A DNA stretch of 64,000 nt from Caldilineaceae bacterium. Lineage in GTDB: Bacteria; Chloroflexota; Anaerolineae; Caldilineales; Caldilineaceae. Positions 42,943 through 51,890 of this stretch are shown piece by piece (position 1 is the stretch's first letter; each line of letters starts with the position of its first letter). The translations under genes were made by a program, and so were the position numbers. The stretch is from the NCBI GenBank assembly GCA_022842065.1, contig JALHQH010000002.1:220199-284198 (forward strand), given 5' to 3'. The notes beneath the pieces were generated by a model. The model did no database searches and was not told the origin of the DNA. It was given only the letters and a program-made list of their open reading frames with translations.

Positions 42943-44507
42943 TGAATTCACCTCTCATCAAGCGCCGCGACCTGGTCAAAGGGTTATCCCTGTTGCCATT
43001 GGCACCGCTCTTATATCAGGGGACAAGAAGCAGCGCCGCGCCCGCTTTGCCACAAGCAACCGCGCCAACACCGAATGTGTTGATCGTGCTCTTTGACACC
43101 GTCTCGGCCCCCCACATGTCTTTGTATGGCTACCCACGCCAGACCACGCCAAATCTGGACCGTTTTGCCGAACGGGCGACGGTCTATCATCAGCACTACG
43201 CCGGTGGCAGCTTTACGGTGCCGGGCACAGCGTCTTTGCTGACGGGCACTTATCCCTGGTCCCATCGGGCCTTTAACCAAGGCGGCACCGTGGCGCAAGC
43301 CTATACTGCGCAGAATCTGTTTAGTACATTTGCCAGCGGCGGCTATACCAACATTGCCTACACCCACAATTTACTGGCCAATTCGTTGTTACATCAATTT
43401 GGCGCGGCCATTGATCTACACATTAATCCAACCGCGTTTTGCCTGGCCAATGGCTCTTTTGCCGACGCGCTCTTTCCTCATGACGCGGATATTGCGGCGC
43501 GTAGCTTTGATGATCTGATCCTGCGCCGCGGCGGCGAAACGCCCAGTTCACTCGTCCTTTCCTTGCTCGATCGGGTCAGAATGGGCCTGGACAAGCGCAC
43601 CATCATGGCCACCCATCGGGATACCTACCCCCAAGGGGTGCCGGAACTCTTCAAGCTCTACTTTGTTCTGGAAGAGGCCATTGATGGGCTGATCGCGACG
43701 GTCGACGCGGCCCCCCACCCCTTCCTGGCCTATTTTCACCTGTTGCCGCCGCATGAACCCTATCGACCGCGCAAGGAATTTATCGGGCGCTTTGCGGATC
43801 AGCGGCAACCGGTGGCCAAAGCAGCGCGCTTCTTCTCCCAAGGGCACGCGGACGAAACCCTCAACCACTGGAGCCGCCAGTATGATGAATTTTTGGCCTA
43901 TGCCGATACCGAGTTTGGCCGCTTAGTCGATGCCCTGGCCGCCAGTGGCCGCCTTGATGATACTATCGTCGTCTTCACCTCTGATCACGGCCAACTATTC
44001 GAGCGCGGCATTCATGGCCATGTGACGCCAACGCTCTATGATCCGGTGATCCATGTACCGTTGCTGATTGCGCAGCCAGGGCAACAAAGCCGCACCGATG
44101 TTTATACACCAACCAGTTGCGTCGATCTCTTGCCGACTTTGCTGCACTTGACCGGGCAGGCACGCCCTGATTGGTCAACCGGGCGCATTTTGCCCAATTT
44201 TAGCACAGCCTCTGCGGACGCCGAGCGCGCAATTTTCGCTATCGACGCCAAGAGCAATCCGAAACAGGCCCCCCTCACCAAGGCGACGATTATGTTGCGC
44301 AAAGGGCCCTATAAGGTCACGCACTATGCCGGCTATCCGAAAAGCCAGGCAGAGACTGAATTGTACGATCTGGACAATGATCCCGAGGAACGCGAAAACC
44401 TAGCGACCACGCAGCCGGCCCTGGCCGCCGACCTCCATAATGAGCTAACCGCGGCGTTAGAGGAGCACAATCAGCCCTTTTTGGCGCACAAGTTGGCGAG
44501 GTCGTAA
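42942..44507 (+). CDS. Tat-exported sulfatase-fold enzyme lacking the formylglycine motif
   Basis: A 521-residue protein of the sulfatase branch of the alkaline phosphatase superfamily. Residues 1-35 are a twin-arginine signal (KRRDLVKGLSLLPLAPLL). Metal ligands are visible in VLIVLFDTVSAPHMSLYGY (Asp52) and FTSDHGQLFERG. The nucleophile region reads GGSFTVPGTASLLTGTYP, with Thr92 where Cys or Ser of the C/S-x-P-x-R signature should be, and no arginine. It therefore should not be a formylglycine sulfatase and may be a phosphoethanolamine- or phosphoglycerol-type transferase or phosphatase. It is coupled to the previous gene by TGATG. Confidence 0.85.
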   Translation: MNSPLIKRRDLVKGLSLLPLAPLLYQGTRSSAAPALPQATAPTPNVLIVLFDTVSAPHMSLYGYPRQTTPNLDRFAERATVYHQHYAGGSFTVPGTASLLTGTYPWSHRAFNQGGTVAQAYTAQNLFSTFASGGYTNIAYTHNLLANSLLHQFGAAIDLHINPTAFCLANGSFADALFPHDADIAARSFDDLILRRGGETPSSLVLSLLDRVRMGLDKRTIMATHRDTYPQGVPELFKLYFVLEEAIDGLIATVDAAPHPFLAYFHLLPPHEPYRPRKEFIGRFADQRQPVAKAARFFSQGHADETLNHWSRQYDEFLAYADTEFGRLVDALAASGRLDDTIVVFTSDHGQLFERGIHGHVTPTLYDPVIHVPLLIAQPGQQSRTDVYTPTSCVDLLPTLLHLTGQARPDWSTGRILPNFSTASADAERAIFAIDAKSNPKQAPLTKATIMLRKGPYKVTHYAGYPKSQAETELYDLDNDPEERENLATTQPALAADLHNELTAALEEHNQPFLAHKLARS

Positions 44508-44508
44508 G

Positions 44509-46029
44509 ATGAAACCGACCTTGATCTTGGCTGTGCTGATCCTCATTGGCAGCTGGCTCCTGCTTGATCAGCTGACCGCCACAGTTGTGCTGGCGCAGAC
44601 CACTGAGGAATGGACGCCACGCCAACGAATTACGGGAGTGCATGAGCTGGCGGATACACCCTACCTGGTGGCCGACCAAAATCAGCAGGTCCATGCGTTT
44701 CATGCCTACCCGCTTGAGGATAACAATAACGCCTGGGCCATCTTCTATAGCCGCTGGACCGTCGCACAGGGTTGGACACGGCCCATTGACATCTTGTTAT
44801 CGTCAGGCAATCTCATTGCGGTTCACGGGGTTTTTCTGGATCAAGCCGGCATCATCCATCTGATCTATTATTGCTGTGATGATCTCAATCCGGCGATCTA
44901 TTATGCCAAGGCCCCTGCCGCCGTCGCTGATCGTGCCCCTGCCTGGTCGGTGCCGGCCCTGATTGGGGAGGCGGCCAGCCCCCCCGCCACCGCCGCGCTA
45001 GCAGGTGATCGCCATGGCAATCTCTTTGTGCTTTATGGCAGTCGGCTACAGACCAAAGGTATCTATGCCACCTATGGCAGCACCGACGGTACAATGTGGT
45101 CAGAGCCGATTCCGGTCAGCTTCACCTATGAAAACGGCTTCTTACCCTACAATCTCAATTTGCTGGTCGATCAGGCCGATCGGCTCCATGCTGTGTGGGT
45201 GGTGAACACAGCCGATGGCAATGGGTTTGCCATTTACTATGCCAGCCTGGACCCGGCAGTTGGGCAGTGGAGCGAACCGCTGGTGCTCTCCCTCACTGAT
45301 GGGTTGGAGATTACACGCACCAGCGCCCCGACAATGATTGCGTACAACAATGAATTATTTGTCATTTATACGGTCTGTGAACCCTGCGAACGACGCATGC
45401 GCCGTTCAACGGATGGGGGCGAAAGTTGGACGGGTCCGGTCGAGCCCTTCCAGCCCAGCCGCGGCGATTATGGTGCCACCGTGCTAACCATCGACAGCAA
45501 CAATACCTTACACGCGATCTTTGGCGATCGCGCCCGCTTTGAAACGTTGTGGCACACCACCTGGCAAGGCTACTGGCTCCAACCCAGAGCCGTGGTGTCC
45601 GAGGGCGAGGCGGCGGCCAATGCCCGCAAAGGGGACCCGCTGGAATTTACCCCCAGCAAACCGGCTGCGGTGATTAGCCAGGGCAATGTGATCCTCACCG
45701 CCTGGACCACCGATCCAGGCCATGGGGACAATGGCACCTGGTATGCCTACAGCCGCTTAAATGCACCAGCATTACCCATTGTACCCTTGTTCACGCCAAC
45801 CGCCACCCCGTCGCCGACGGCCACAGCCACACCAGCCGCGGCCACCCCGACGCCAACGCGGATGCTGGTGCGAACAGACGCCGGCACGAATGGCTTTACC
45901 ACCGTCCCCAGCAATGCGGCCCCGCTGATGCTGATGGCGGTGGGCTTAACGCCGGTTGCACTTTTGGTGTTGATCACCCTCGCGGTCTGGTCGTGGTCAC
46001 GGCACCGCCGGCAATTCAAGCGCAGTTGA
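44509..46029 (+). CDS. Secreted, C-terminally anchored BNR/sialidase-like propeller protein
   Basis: A 506-residue exported protein: signal peptide (1-25, LILAVLILIGSWLLLDQL), a six-bladed BNR/sialidase-like propeller (YLVADQNQQVHAFHAY, IFYSRWT, YYAKAPAAV, IYYASLDPAVGQWSEP, MRRSTDGGESWTGPVEPF), a TPTATPSPTATATPAAATPTPT linker region at about 425-447, and a C-terminal membrane helix (LMLMAVGLTPVALLVLITLAV) followed by RHRRQFKRS. The single good Asp-box is S-DGGESW. It is likely held in the membrane facing outward to bind or trim the exported glycan; sialidase activity is not shown. ATG 44509 starts 1 base after the previous stop. Confidence 0.82.
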   Translation: MKPTLILAVLILIGSWLLLDQLTATVVLAQTTEEWTPRQRITGVHELADTPYLVADQNQQVHAFHAYPLEDNNNAWAIFYSRWTVAQGWTRPIDILLSSGNLIAVHGVFLDQAGIIHLIYYCCDDLNPAIYYAKAPAAVADRAPAWSVPALIGEAASPPATAALAGDRHGNLFVLYGSRLQTKGIYATYGSTDGTMWSEPIPVSFTYENGFLPYNLNLLVDQADRLHAVWVVNTADGNGFAIYYASLDPAVGQWSEPLVLSLTDGLEITRTSAPTMIAYNNELFVIYTVCEPCERRMRRSTDGGESWTGPVEPFQPSRGDYGATVLTIDSNNTLHAIFGDRARFETLWHTTWQGYWLQPRAVVSEGEAAANARKGDPLEFTPSKPAAVISQGNVILTAWTTDPGHGDNGTWYAYSRLNAPALPIVPLFTPTATPSPTATATPAAATPTPTRMLVRTDAGTNGFTTVPSNAAPLMLMAVGLTPVALLVLITLAVWSWSRHRRQFKRS

Positions 46030-46058
46030 GCGCTTGGATATAACCTTGAACATAACAA

Positions 46059-48020
46059 ATGGCAATTTTTCTACTTGTGCTCTTAACCTTGTTGCCCGGT
46101 ACATGGATCGTCTTTGGGTTACCCCTGCAGGCAATTAACGGGCGCACGCGCGTTGCCTTGGCGGTTGCCTTATCACCCGCCGTGCTCGCCATCCAATTTG
46201 TACTTGTCAAACTTTTGGGACTGGAATTCGCCACGGCGGCCCCCTTGCTGGCGTTGATCAATCTGCCCAGCCTGCTGCTGTTGTGGCGCGCAAGGCCAAC
46301 GGTGCGGCGCCCGCGCTGGTCAGCATCACTATTGACAGGCTTATTGCTATACACTCTCTTTGCGCTCTACACCCTCTCGCCCAAGTTGGTCGTGCCGAAT
46401 TATCGGGCCTTTTCCTGGCATGCCTTGTTTCATGTAGATATCATCTATCAGCTCACCCAGCGTCCATTGCTGCCCGAAGAACCGGAACTGGCCGGCGTGG
46501 TCATGTCCTATGGGTGGTTGGACCACGTCTATTGGAGTGTGCTGGGTTGGCTCAGTGATTGGTCGCCCACCTCAATGTACGCCCTGACCAGTCTGATCTG
46601 GCTGCTTGCGGCGGTGGTGCTGGCCTATGAGCTGGCGAAAACGGTCTTTGGCTTGCACGCAGCCACAGCCTGGTTCAGTGTTGGGCTGCTGTTCCTTGGG
46701 ACCAATGTGATGGGGGCCACGGTTTGGCTGCTGACAGCAGATCTGCGCCGCTGGCTGTTTGTGCTGGGTGACGGGCGCTATACCCCCTTTCTGGGTAAAT
46801 ATGTTGGCTTTGAAACCATGCCCTTCGCCTTTGCACTGCTGCTGGGGCTGACCTTGGTCTGCACCCTGAGTATGCAGCGCCAAATCAAACATTTGGGGAC
46901 CCTGGTGGCCAGTTTGTTGATTGCCCTGGGCCTGCTCTATCCCCTTTTATTTCCGGTGGGCGCGCTGCTGGTTGCCGGCCTGATCGGGTTGCTAGCAGCA
47001 CGCTGGGTGCCTGGCCTGCCGCCCTATACACGGCGCGAGCGGCTATGGCTTGCGGCCGCCTTTGGTCTAAGTCTGATCGTCTTTTTGGGGTACTTGGGGT
47101 TGGTGACCCAGGATCGGGTGAAATCCACCTTTCAATTCACCACGCACGAATGGCAACTGCTGGCGAAGGGTTTGCAGGTGCTCAGTGCGTTGCTGCCCTT
47201 CATCCTGCTCGCCGGCCCCTTACTGGTCACCGCCATCCGGCGCCGATCGGGTCCAGCGCTGCTGCTGGCGGCCACCGCTTTGGCCCTGATGGGGGCCTAC
47301 GTGCTGGCCGACTTGAGCAACCTTGAATACAAATTCATCTTTGGGGCGACGATGATGCTCTTTCCCCTGAGCGCCGCCACGCTTGACCCACTGTTTGTGC
47401 GGCTGCCACGCTGGCGCTGGCCGATGGCCACCGCGGTACCGCTGCTGCTGGTGGTCATCCATCTCTTACTCATGTATCGCCTGGGCGCGCGCCTGCCCAG
47501 CAACTTAGCCAATGCGCCCCGGTTACAGGAAAACGCTTTTTGGCTTGCCCTGGATCAAAACGAGCCAGAGGCCGCCTGGTTACAAGCAGTGCGCGACGGC
47601 ACACCAGCCAATACGATTTTGGTCGCCCATAACTCGCGGATTCACCTGGGACCCTTTGTCGCACGTTCACTCTATCTGCCCAGTGATGCCGACGGGGTGA
47701 CCACCGCCGGTTACAGTGTACCGAACGATTACAACATGCTAACGTGGCGCGGTTATTCTGCCGAGCTCTATGGGCAAAGGCGCGCAACGGTTGCCGCACT
47801 CTATGAAGAGCAGCTGCCGGCTAACCTGGCAACGGCATTACAGCAGTTGCAAAAGCTGAACCGACCGCTGGCGATCCACTTTTCCGGCGCAAACACACCA
47901 GCCCTGACCTGGTTAAGAGAACAAACCAACGGCTGCGCCCTCTTTGCGGATGAGCAAGCGACCGTTTGGTTTATCCCGGCGACGGCCGCGGGCTGTACGC
48001 AGGTAACCGCCAGCCCATAG
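46059..48020 (+). CDS. Multi-spanning GT-C-like membrane glycosyltransferase
   Basis: A 653-residue protein with about 12 predicted membrane helices in residues 1-455 and a C-terminal soluble domain (470-653) that would lie outside the membrane. The first large loop has WHALFHVDIIYQLTQRP, reminiscent of the acidic metal/substrate motif in GT-C enzymes of the GT39/GT83 type, which use lipid-phosphate sugars. It fits downstream of the lipid-sugar synthase at 35953. I see no closer family. A gap of 29 bases separates it from the BNR gene. Confidence 0.72.
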   Translation: MAIFLLVLLTLLPGTWIVFGLPLQAINGRTRVALAVALSPAVLAIQFVLVKLLGLEFATAAPLLALINLPSLLLLWRARPTVRRPRWSASLLTGLLLYTLFALYTLSPKLVVPNYRAFSWHALFHVDIIYQLTQRPLLPEEPELAGVVMSYGWLDHVYWSVLGWLSDWSPTSMYALTSLIWLLAAVVLAYELAKTVFGLHAATAWFSVGLLFLGTNVMGATVWLLTADLRRWLFVLGDGRYTPFLGKYVGFETMPFAFALLLGLTLVCTLSMQRQIKHLGTLVASLLIALGLLYPLLFPVGALLVAGLIGLLAARWVPGLPPYTRRERLWLAAAFGLSLIVFLGYLGLVTQDRVKSTFQFTTHEWQLLAKGLQVLSALLPFILLAGPLLVTAIRRRSGPALLLAATALALMGAYVLADLSNLEYKFIFGATMMLFPLSAATLDPLFVRLPRWRWPMATAVPLLLVVIHLLLMYRLGARLPSNLANAPRLQENAFWLALDQNEPEAAWLQAVRDGTPANTILVAHNSRIHLGPFVARSLYLPSDADGVTTAGYSVPNDYNMLTWRGYSAELYGQRRATVAALYEEQLPANLATALQQLQKLNRPLAIHFSGANTPALTWLREQTNGCALFADEQATVWFIPATAAGCTQVTASP

Positions 48021-48054
48021 CACGGTTCATTGACACCCAAAAGACGAGGCGAGG

Positions 48055-48663
48055 ATGTTGCTGTCAAGACGAAGCTTACTCAAGGCGCTGGCCATGCTGA
48101 CACTCGGCACTGCCGCCGGCACGGTTGCGGTGCAGCGGTGGGGCGATAGGGTTTTTACACCGCTACACCGCCTGCGCCAAGCACAAAAGGATGCGGTGCT
48201 GCCCACCGCGCCAACAGGAACCCTGGCGGCACCAACGCTGCAAAGCCTGCTGGCCGTCACCGAGACGTTGGCCGCAACCGCGCTCGCGTTGGATCACTAT
48301 GAACGCTATTTCCAGTGGCGGGCGGCCAATCTGCCCGGCTACAACGCACTGTATGAACAATTTGTAACGGCCCTAAATCGGCTGGCCCAACAAAGGGCAC
48401 GCATCGCTTTTGTCGATTGCGATGTGGCGGTGCGCAGACAACTGCTGGCCAAGGTCTTTACCGTGCGTGCGCGCAGTCGCGGACAATTCGGTCGTCTGCA
48501 AAGCGCACTCTTTGACAGAGAGTGGCTACTCTTTGACCAATTTATCGTGCGCGAAATCTTTCAGCTTTTTGTTAAAACCAGCGCCTGGGTTGTCTTAGGC
48601 TACGAGTCCTGGCCCGGAACCCCACGCGGGTTAGAGCATTATCGACAAGCACCACAAGGATAA
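48055..48663 (+). CDS. Tat-signal small subunit, gluconate 2-dehydrogenase subunit 3-like
   Basis: A 202-residue protein that opens with a twin-arginine signal (SRRSLLKALAMLTLGTAAG). The rest is helical, with LTNL-type spacing like gluconate 2-dehydrogenase subunit 3 proteins (FVDCDVAVRRQLLAKVF, LFDREWLLFDQFIVREIFQLF, VLGYESWPGTPRGL near the end). Such small subunits escort a folded FAD-containing GMC subunit through the Tat system. A GMC oxidoreductase gene without its own signal follows 99 bases downstream, which strongly supports this pairing. Confidence 0.78.
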   Translation: MLLSRRSLLKALAMLTLGTAAGTVAVQRWGDRVFTPLHRLRQAQKDAVLPTAPTGTLAAPTLQSLLAVTETLAATALALDHYERYFQWRAANLPGYNALYEQFVTALNRLAQQRARIAFVDCDVAVRRQLLAKVFTVRARSRGQFGRLQSALFDREWLLFDQFIVREIFQLFVKTSAWVVLGYESWPGTPRGLEHYRQAPQG

Positions 48664-48762
48664 AACAGCGCGGTTCAACCGGGTCCCCTGTGGCGGTTCG
48701 ATGGGTTGGCAGGCAAGCGAATGACCACCTGACCAACCGACGAGACAGAGTGCAAAATTTTT

Positions 48763-50346
48763 ATGCCAGCAAAAACAGTTGCGATTATCGGCTCAGGCAT
48801 TGTGGGGACCACCCTGGCCTATCTGCTGACCCAAAAGGGCTATCAAGTTGATATCTTTGAAAAAGGGGCTGACTACCCGTACCCGCATAGCGCGCAATTT
48901 CAGGAGAAGTCCTGGTACTTGTATGACAATCCGGCCTATAAACTACCGGGCGATCTACAACATCTAACCCTAACGGGCGATTATACCTTTGATCTCAACC
49001 AGGAGCGGGTGATGGGGGTGGGCGGCAGCGCCACCCAGTGGTCAGCGATCACCCTGCGCATGCACCCCGCTGATTTTAAGACCAAAAGCCGCTATGGGTA
49101 TGGCAACGATTGGCCGCTCACTTATGCTGAGTTGGAACCCTACTATGGTAGAGCGGAAACGTTGTTGGGGGTAGCGGGCATGGATAGCGATAATCCCTTT
49201 GCGCCCCATCGTACACAGCCCTATCCCCTGCCGGCCTTTGCCCTGAGTTATGATGATCTGCTGCTGGCCGAGCAGTTACGCAAAGCTGATATCGTGCTGC
49301 ATACAACGCCACAGGCCCGCACGCGGCAACCATTTGATGGCCGCGCCGGCTGTATGAACTTTGGCGTCTGTCGCTTTTGTCCGATTGGGGCGCGCTATTC
49401 GCCCAATCATCACCTGTTACAGGCGGTTGCCACCGGTCTTTGCACTGTACACACCAACAGCTCGGTGCGGCGCATCGTCCTCAACGCCGCCGGGGCCGCG
49501 CGGGCGCTGGTCTATCGCGAGCACGAGGCCGCAACTGATCAGGAGCATGGGGCCGACATTATTATCCTGGCCGCCGGGGCCATCGAATCGGCGCGCTTGT
49601 TGTTGCTCTCGACGGCAAGCAGCTATCCCGATGGCATTGGTAATCGCAGCGGCCAGGTGGGACAGCAGGTGACCTTGCACCATATTTGGGGCGGGCGGAT
49701 CCATTATCCAACGTTGCTCTACCCCAGCCGCATTGGGGCATGGACCGGGCAAAGTCATCAATTTCTCGATCCACCGACGCGGGGCCGGCATGGCGGGATC
49801 AAACTTGAGTTTCCATCCATTGCTGGGTACAGCCCAGAACGGGCATATGCGCATAAGGGCAGCCAGTGGGAGAGCGGGTTAGAGGCGGCACAAACCTTGG
49901 AACCCATGCGGCAATGGCGTACGGTCGGCCTCCACGCCGAATCAGTGCCCAGCGCGCAAAAGTATGTGGCGTTGTCAACAGCGCAGGATCGCTACGGCGA
50001 TGCCTACGCCCATGTTCACTATCAATCGGCTGATTTTGATTACGCGACCTACGAGTTTGCGCAGGAACTCTTTGCCCGTGTGGTGGCGGCTTCCGGTGGC
50101 GATGACGCCGAACTGCTCACTGTCGGGCAATACCAATCGGGTCATCATCACATGGGTGGCTGTCGCATGGGCGACCATGAGCGTGATAGTGTGGTGGATG
50201 CGGTGGGAAAGGTGCATGGCATCCCAAACTTATTCGTTCTGGGGGGCAGCAACTTTGTCGGGACATCGGGGGCAGTGAATCCGACGCTGACCATGGTCGC
50301 GCTGGCCATGCGCACGACAGATTATCTGTTTGATCAGTTATTGTGA
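48763..50346 (+). CDS. FAD-dependent GMC oxidoreductase
   Basis: A 527-residue flavoprotein. The dinucleotide-binding motif is VAIIGSGIVGTTLAYLL (6-22) with DIFEKG after it. GVGGSATQWSAITLRMHPADF holds the FAD-contacting glycine stretch, and the C-terminus has GHHHMGGCRMG and NLFVLGGSNFVGTSGAVNPTLTMVALAMR, the GMC catalytic region with its histidine. It oxidises an alcohol, probably a sugar, and passes electrons to quinone or cytochrome. It lacks a signal peptide and likely travels with the Tat-signal subunit upstream. In this cluster it may oxidise a glycan sugar. Confidence 0.88.
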   Translation: MPAKTVAIIGSGIVGTTLAYLLTQKGYQVDIFEKGADYPYPHSAQFQEKSWYLYDNPAYKLPGDLQHLTLTGDYTFDLNQERVMGVGGSATQWSAITLRMHPADFKTKSRYGYGNDWPLTYAELEPYYGRAETLLGVAGMDSDNPFAPHRTQPYPLPAFALSYDDLLLAEQLRKADIVLHTTPQARTRQPFDGRAGCMNFGVCRFCPIGARYSPNHHLLQAVATGLCTVHTNSSVRRIVLNAAGAARALVYREHEAATDQEHGADIIILAAGAIESARLLLLSTASSYPDGIGNRSGQVGQQVTLHHIWGGRIHYPTLLYPSRIGAWTGQSHQFLDPPTRGRHGGIKLEFPSIAGYSPERAYAHKGSQWESGLEAAQTLEPMRQWRTVGLHAESVPSAQKYVALSTAQDRYGDAYAHVHYQSADFDYATYEFAQELFARVVAASGGDDAELLTVGQYQSGHHHMGGCRMGDHERDSVVDAVGKVHGIPNLFVLGGSNFVGTSGAVNPTLTMVALAMRTTDYLFDQLL

Positions 50347-50349
50347 GCA

Positions 50350-51849
50350 ATGATCATGGGTGAAAAACAGATCAGCCAGGCCGCAAGTAGTGCGCCCCAC
50401 CTGGTGCGCAACAGCTTGTTTTATGCCCTACTTGGGGTGGCGACCATTGGGGTTGCACTGCTTTTGTGGCGGCTGCCGTTGCCATTTATCCGCACCTTTG
50501 AGAGCCTGCGCCAACCGGCCCCGCCCTTTCAACTGTTTGTCTTTTGTGCCACGGTGGCCCTCATTGTTGCCGCCACGGTAGCATTACGCCGGGGAAAGGA
50601 TGCCGCGCTTGGAGCACGGGTGCCGATCATTTTGTTGGTTTTGGTGGGCCTGCACTATCTCAGCTTCATGCGTCAACATTCGGCCCGCTCGTGGGACTAT
50701 GAATGTTATGAACAGGCGGCGCAGGCGATTGTTGCCGGCAGCAATCCCTACGGGGGCTGCTATTTATACTGGCCGTTGGTGGCGCAAACCATGGCGGTCC
50801 TCCACCAACTCAGTGCGCTGGGGCTGGCGGCATTGCCAACGGCAGGGAACACAGAGGCCGGCCAACTTTGGGATCTACTCTTTTATCTTTATGAAGCCAG
50901 CCAATGGCTGCTGATCATCCTGGCTTATTTTCTCTGCTATCGCTTTGCCCGTCGGGTGGCGCTCAACCCACTCGTGGCGGCACTGTTGGTGGCGGGGCTC
51001 TTTGTCTTTAACAACCCACTCGTGGCGACCATTACCTATAATCAAGTGAATTTATGGGTGCTCAACCTCGTCCTTTTGGCGCTGCTGCTTTGGCGTACCC
51101 ACCCTTGGTTAAGCGGATTGGCAGTTGCCTTGGGGGGACAGATCAAGCTCTATCCCTTAATCTTTTTACTGCCGTGGACCCTGACCAAGCAGGTACGGGC
51201 CGTCGCCGGTGCCGCCGTTGGCACCTTGGCCCTGGTGCTGATCCAGACGGGTGGTGGCCGCGATTGGCACTTATGGTCGCAATTCTTGGCCTTTGCCGGC
51301 ACCTTTCCCAAGGGCCGTTATTTCCGCGACAACAGTTTACATAGCGTGATCTACAACGTTTATGACCAGAGTGTGCGGGGCTTGGGCTGGCCGACCACTA
51401 ATTTACAAGCGACGGTCGATCTGCTCTACAGCGGCGCGATCTTGCTCATGTGCGGCTATTTCTTGGTGCGCTTTGTCGTGCGCGAGCGCGCCTACGCAGC
51501 ACTGGCGGATGGTGGTGAACAGGCCGCCATGGATCGATTTTACGGCCATACAATGGACGCAGTGGCGCTGGGGCTGATCATTTCGCCGGTCGTGTGGGAG
51601 CACCACTATGTGCTGGCCATGCCGCTTGTCATCTGGGCCGTCGCTACCCAAGGGCACGTACACCCCTGGCCCGTCGGCATTGCTGCCTTTCTAATCTTTG
51701 CCATTCCCACCTTTGATGTCTTTCCGGTGAGCTACCACCGGCTTGTGGGGTTGCTCTACTTAGTCCATCTGACCTGGCCCGCGGCCTTACCTTTGCAGTC
51801 GCCGCAGCCGATCCCATTGTCCCAGGTCCGGGAATTATTTAAATCGTAG
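50350..51849 (+). CDS. GT87-family (DUF2029) membrane glycosyltransferase
   Basis: A 499-residue protein with 9-11 predicted membrane helices. SARSWDYECYEQAAQAIVAGSNPY is the first-loop acidic motif of GT87 polyprenyl-phosphate-mannose-dependent transferases; GQIKLYPLIFLLPWTL is the other typical signature (normally K-x-x-P). It should transfer a sugar from a lipid carrier on the outer face of the membrane. It begins 3 bases after the GMC gene stop (ATG 50350, with ATG 50356 as alternative). Its helix count and motifs are clear; the acceptor is unknown. Confidence 0.83.
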   Translation: MIMGEKQISQAASSAPHLVRNSLFYALLGVATIGVALLLWRLPLPFIRTFESLRQPAPPFQLFVFCATVALIVAATVALRRGKDAALGARVPIILLVLVGLHYLSFMRQHSARSWDYECYEQAAQAIVAGSNPYGGCYLYWPLVAQTMAVLHQLSALGLAALPTAGNTEAGQLWDLLFYLYEASQWLLIILAYFLCYRFARRVALNPLVAALLVAGLFVFNNPLVATITYNQVNLWVLNLVLLALLLWRTHPWLSGLAVALGGQIKLYPLIFLLPWTLTKQVRAVAGAAVGTLALVLIQTGGGRDWHLWSQFLAFAGTFPKGRYFRDNSLHSVIYNVYDQSVRGLGWPTTNLQATVDLLYSGAILLMCGYFLVRFVVRERAYAALADGGEQAAMDRFYGHTMDAVALGLIISPVVWEHHYVLAMPLVIWAVATQGHVHPWPVGIAAFLIFAIPTFDVFPVSYHRLVGLLYLVHLTWPAALPLQSPQPIPLSQVRELFKS

Positions 51850-51890
51850 CAGCGGTAATGGCAGTCAAGCAAGGAGTGAGGAGTTTTTGC

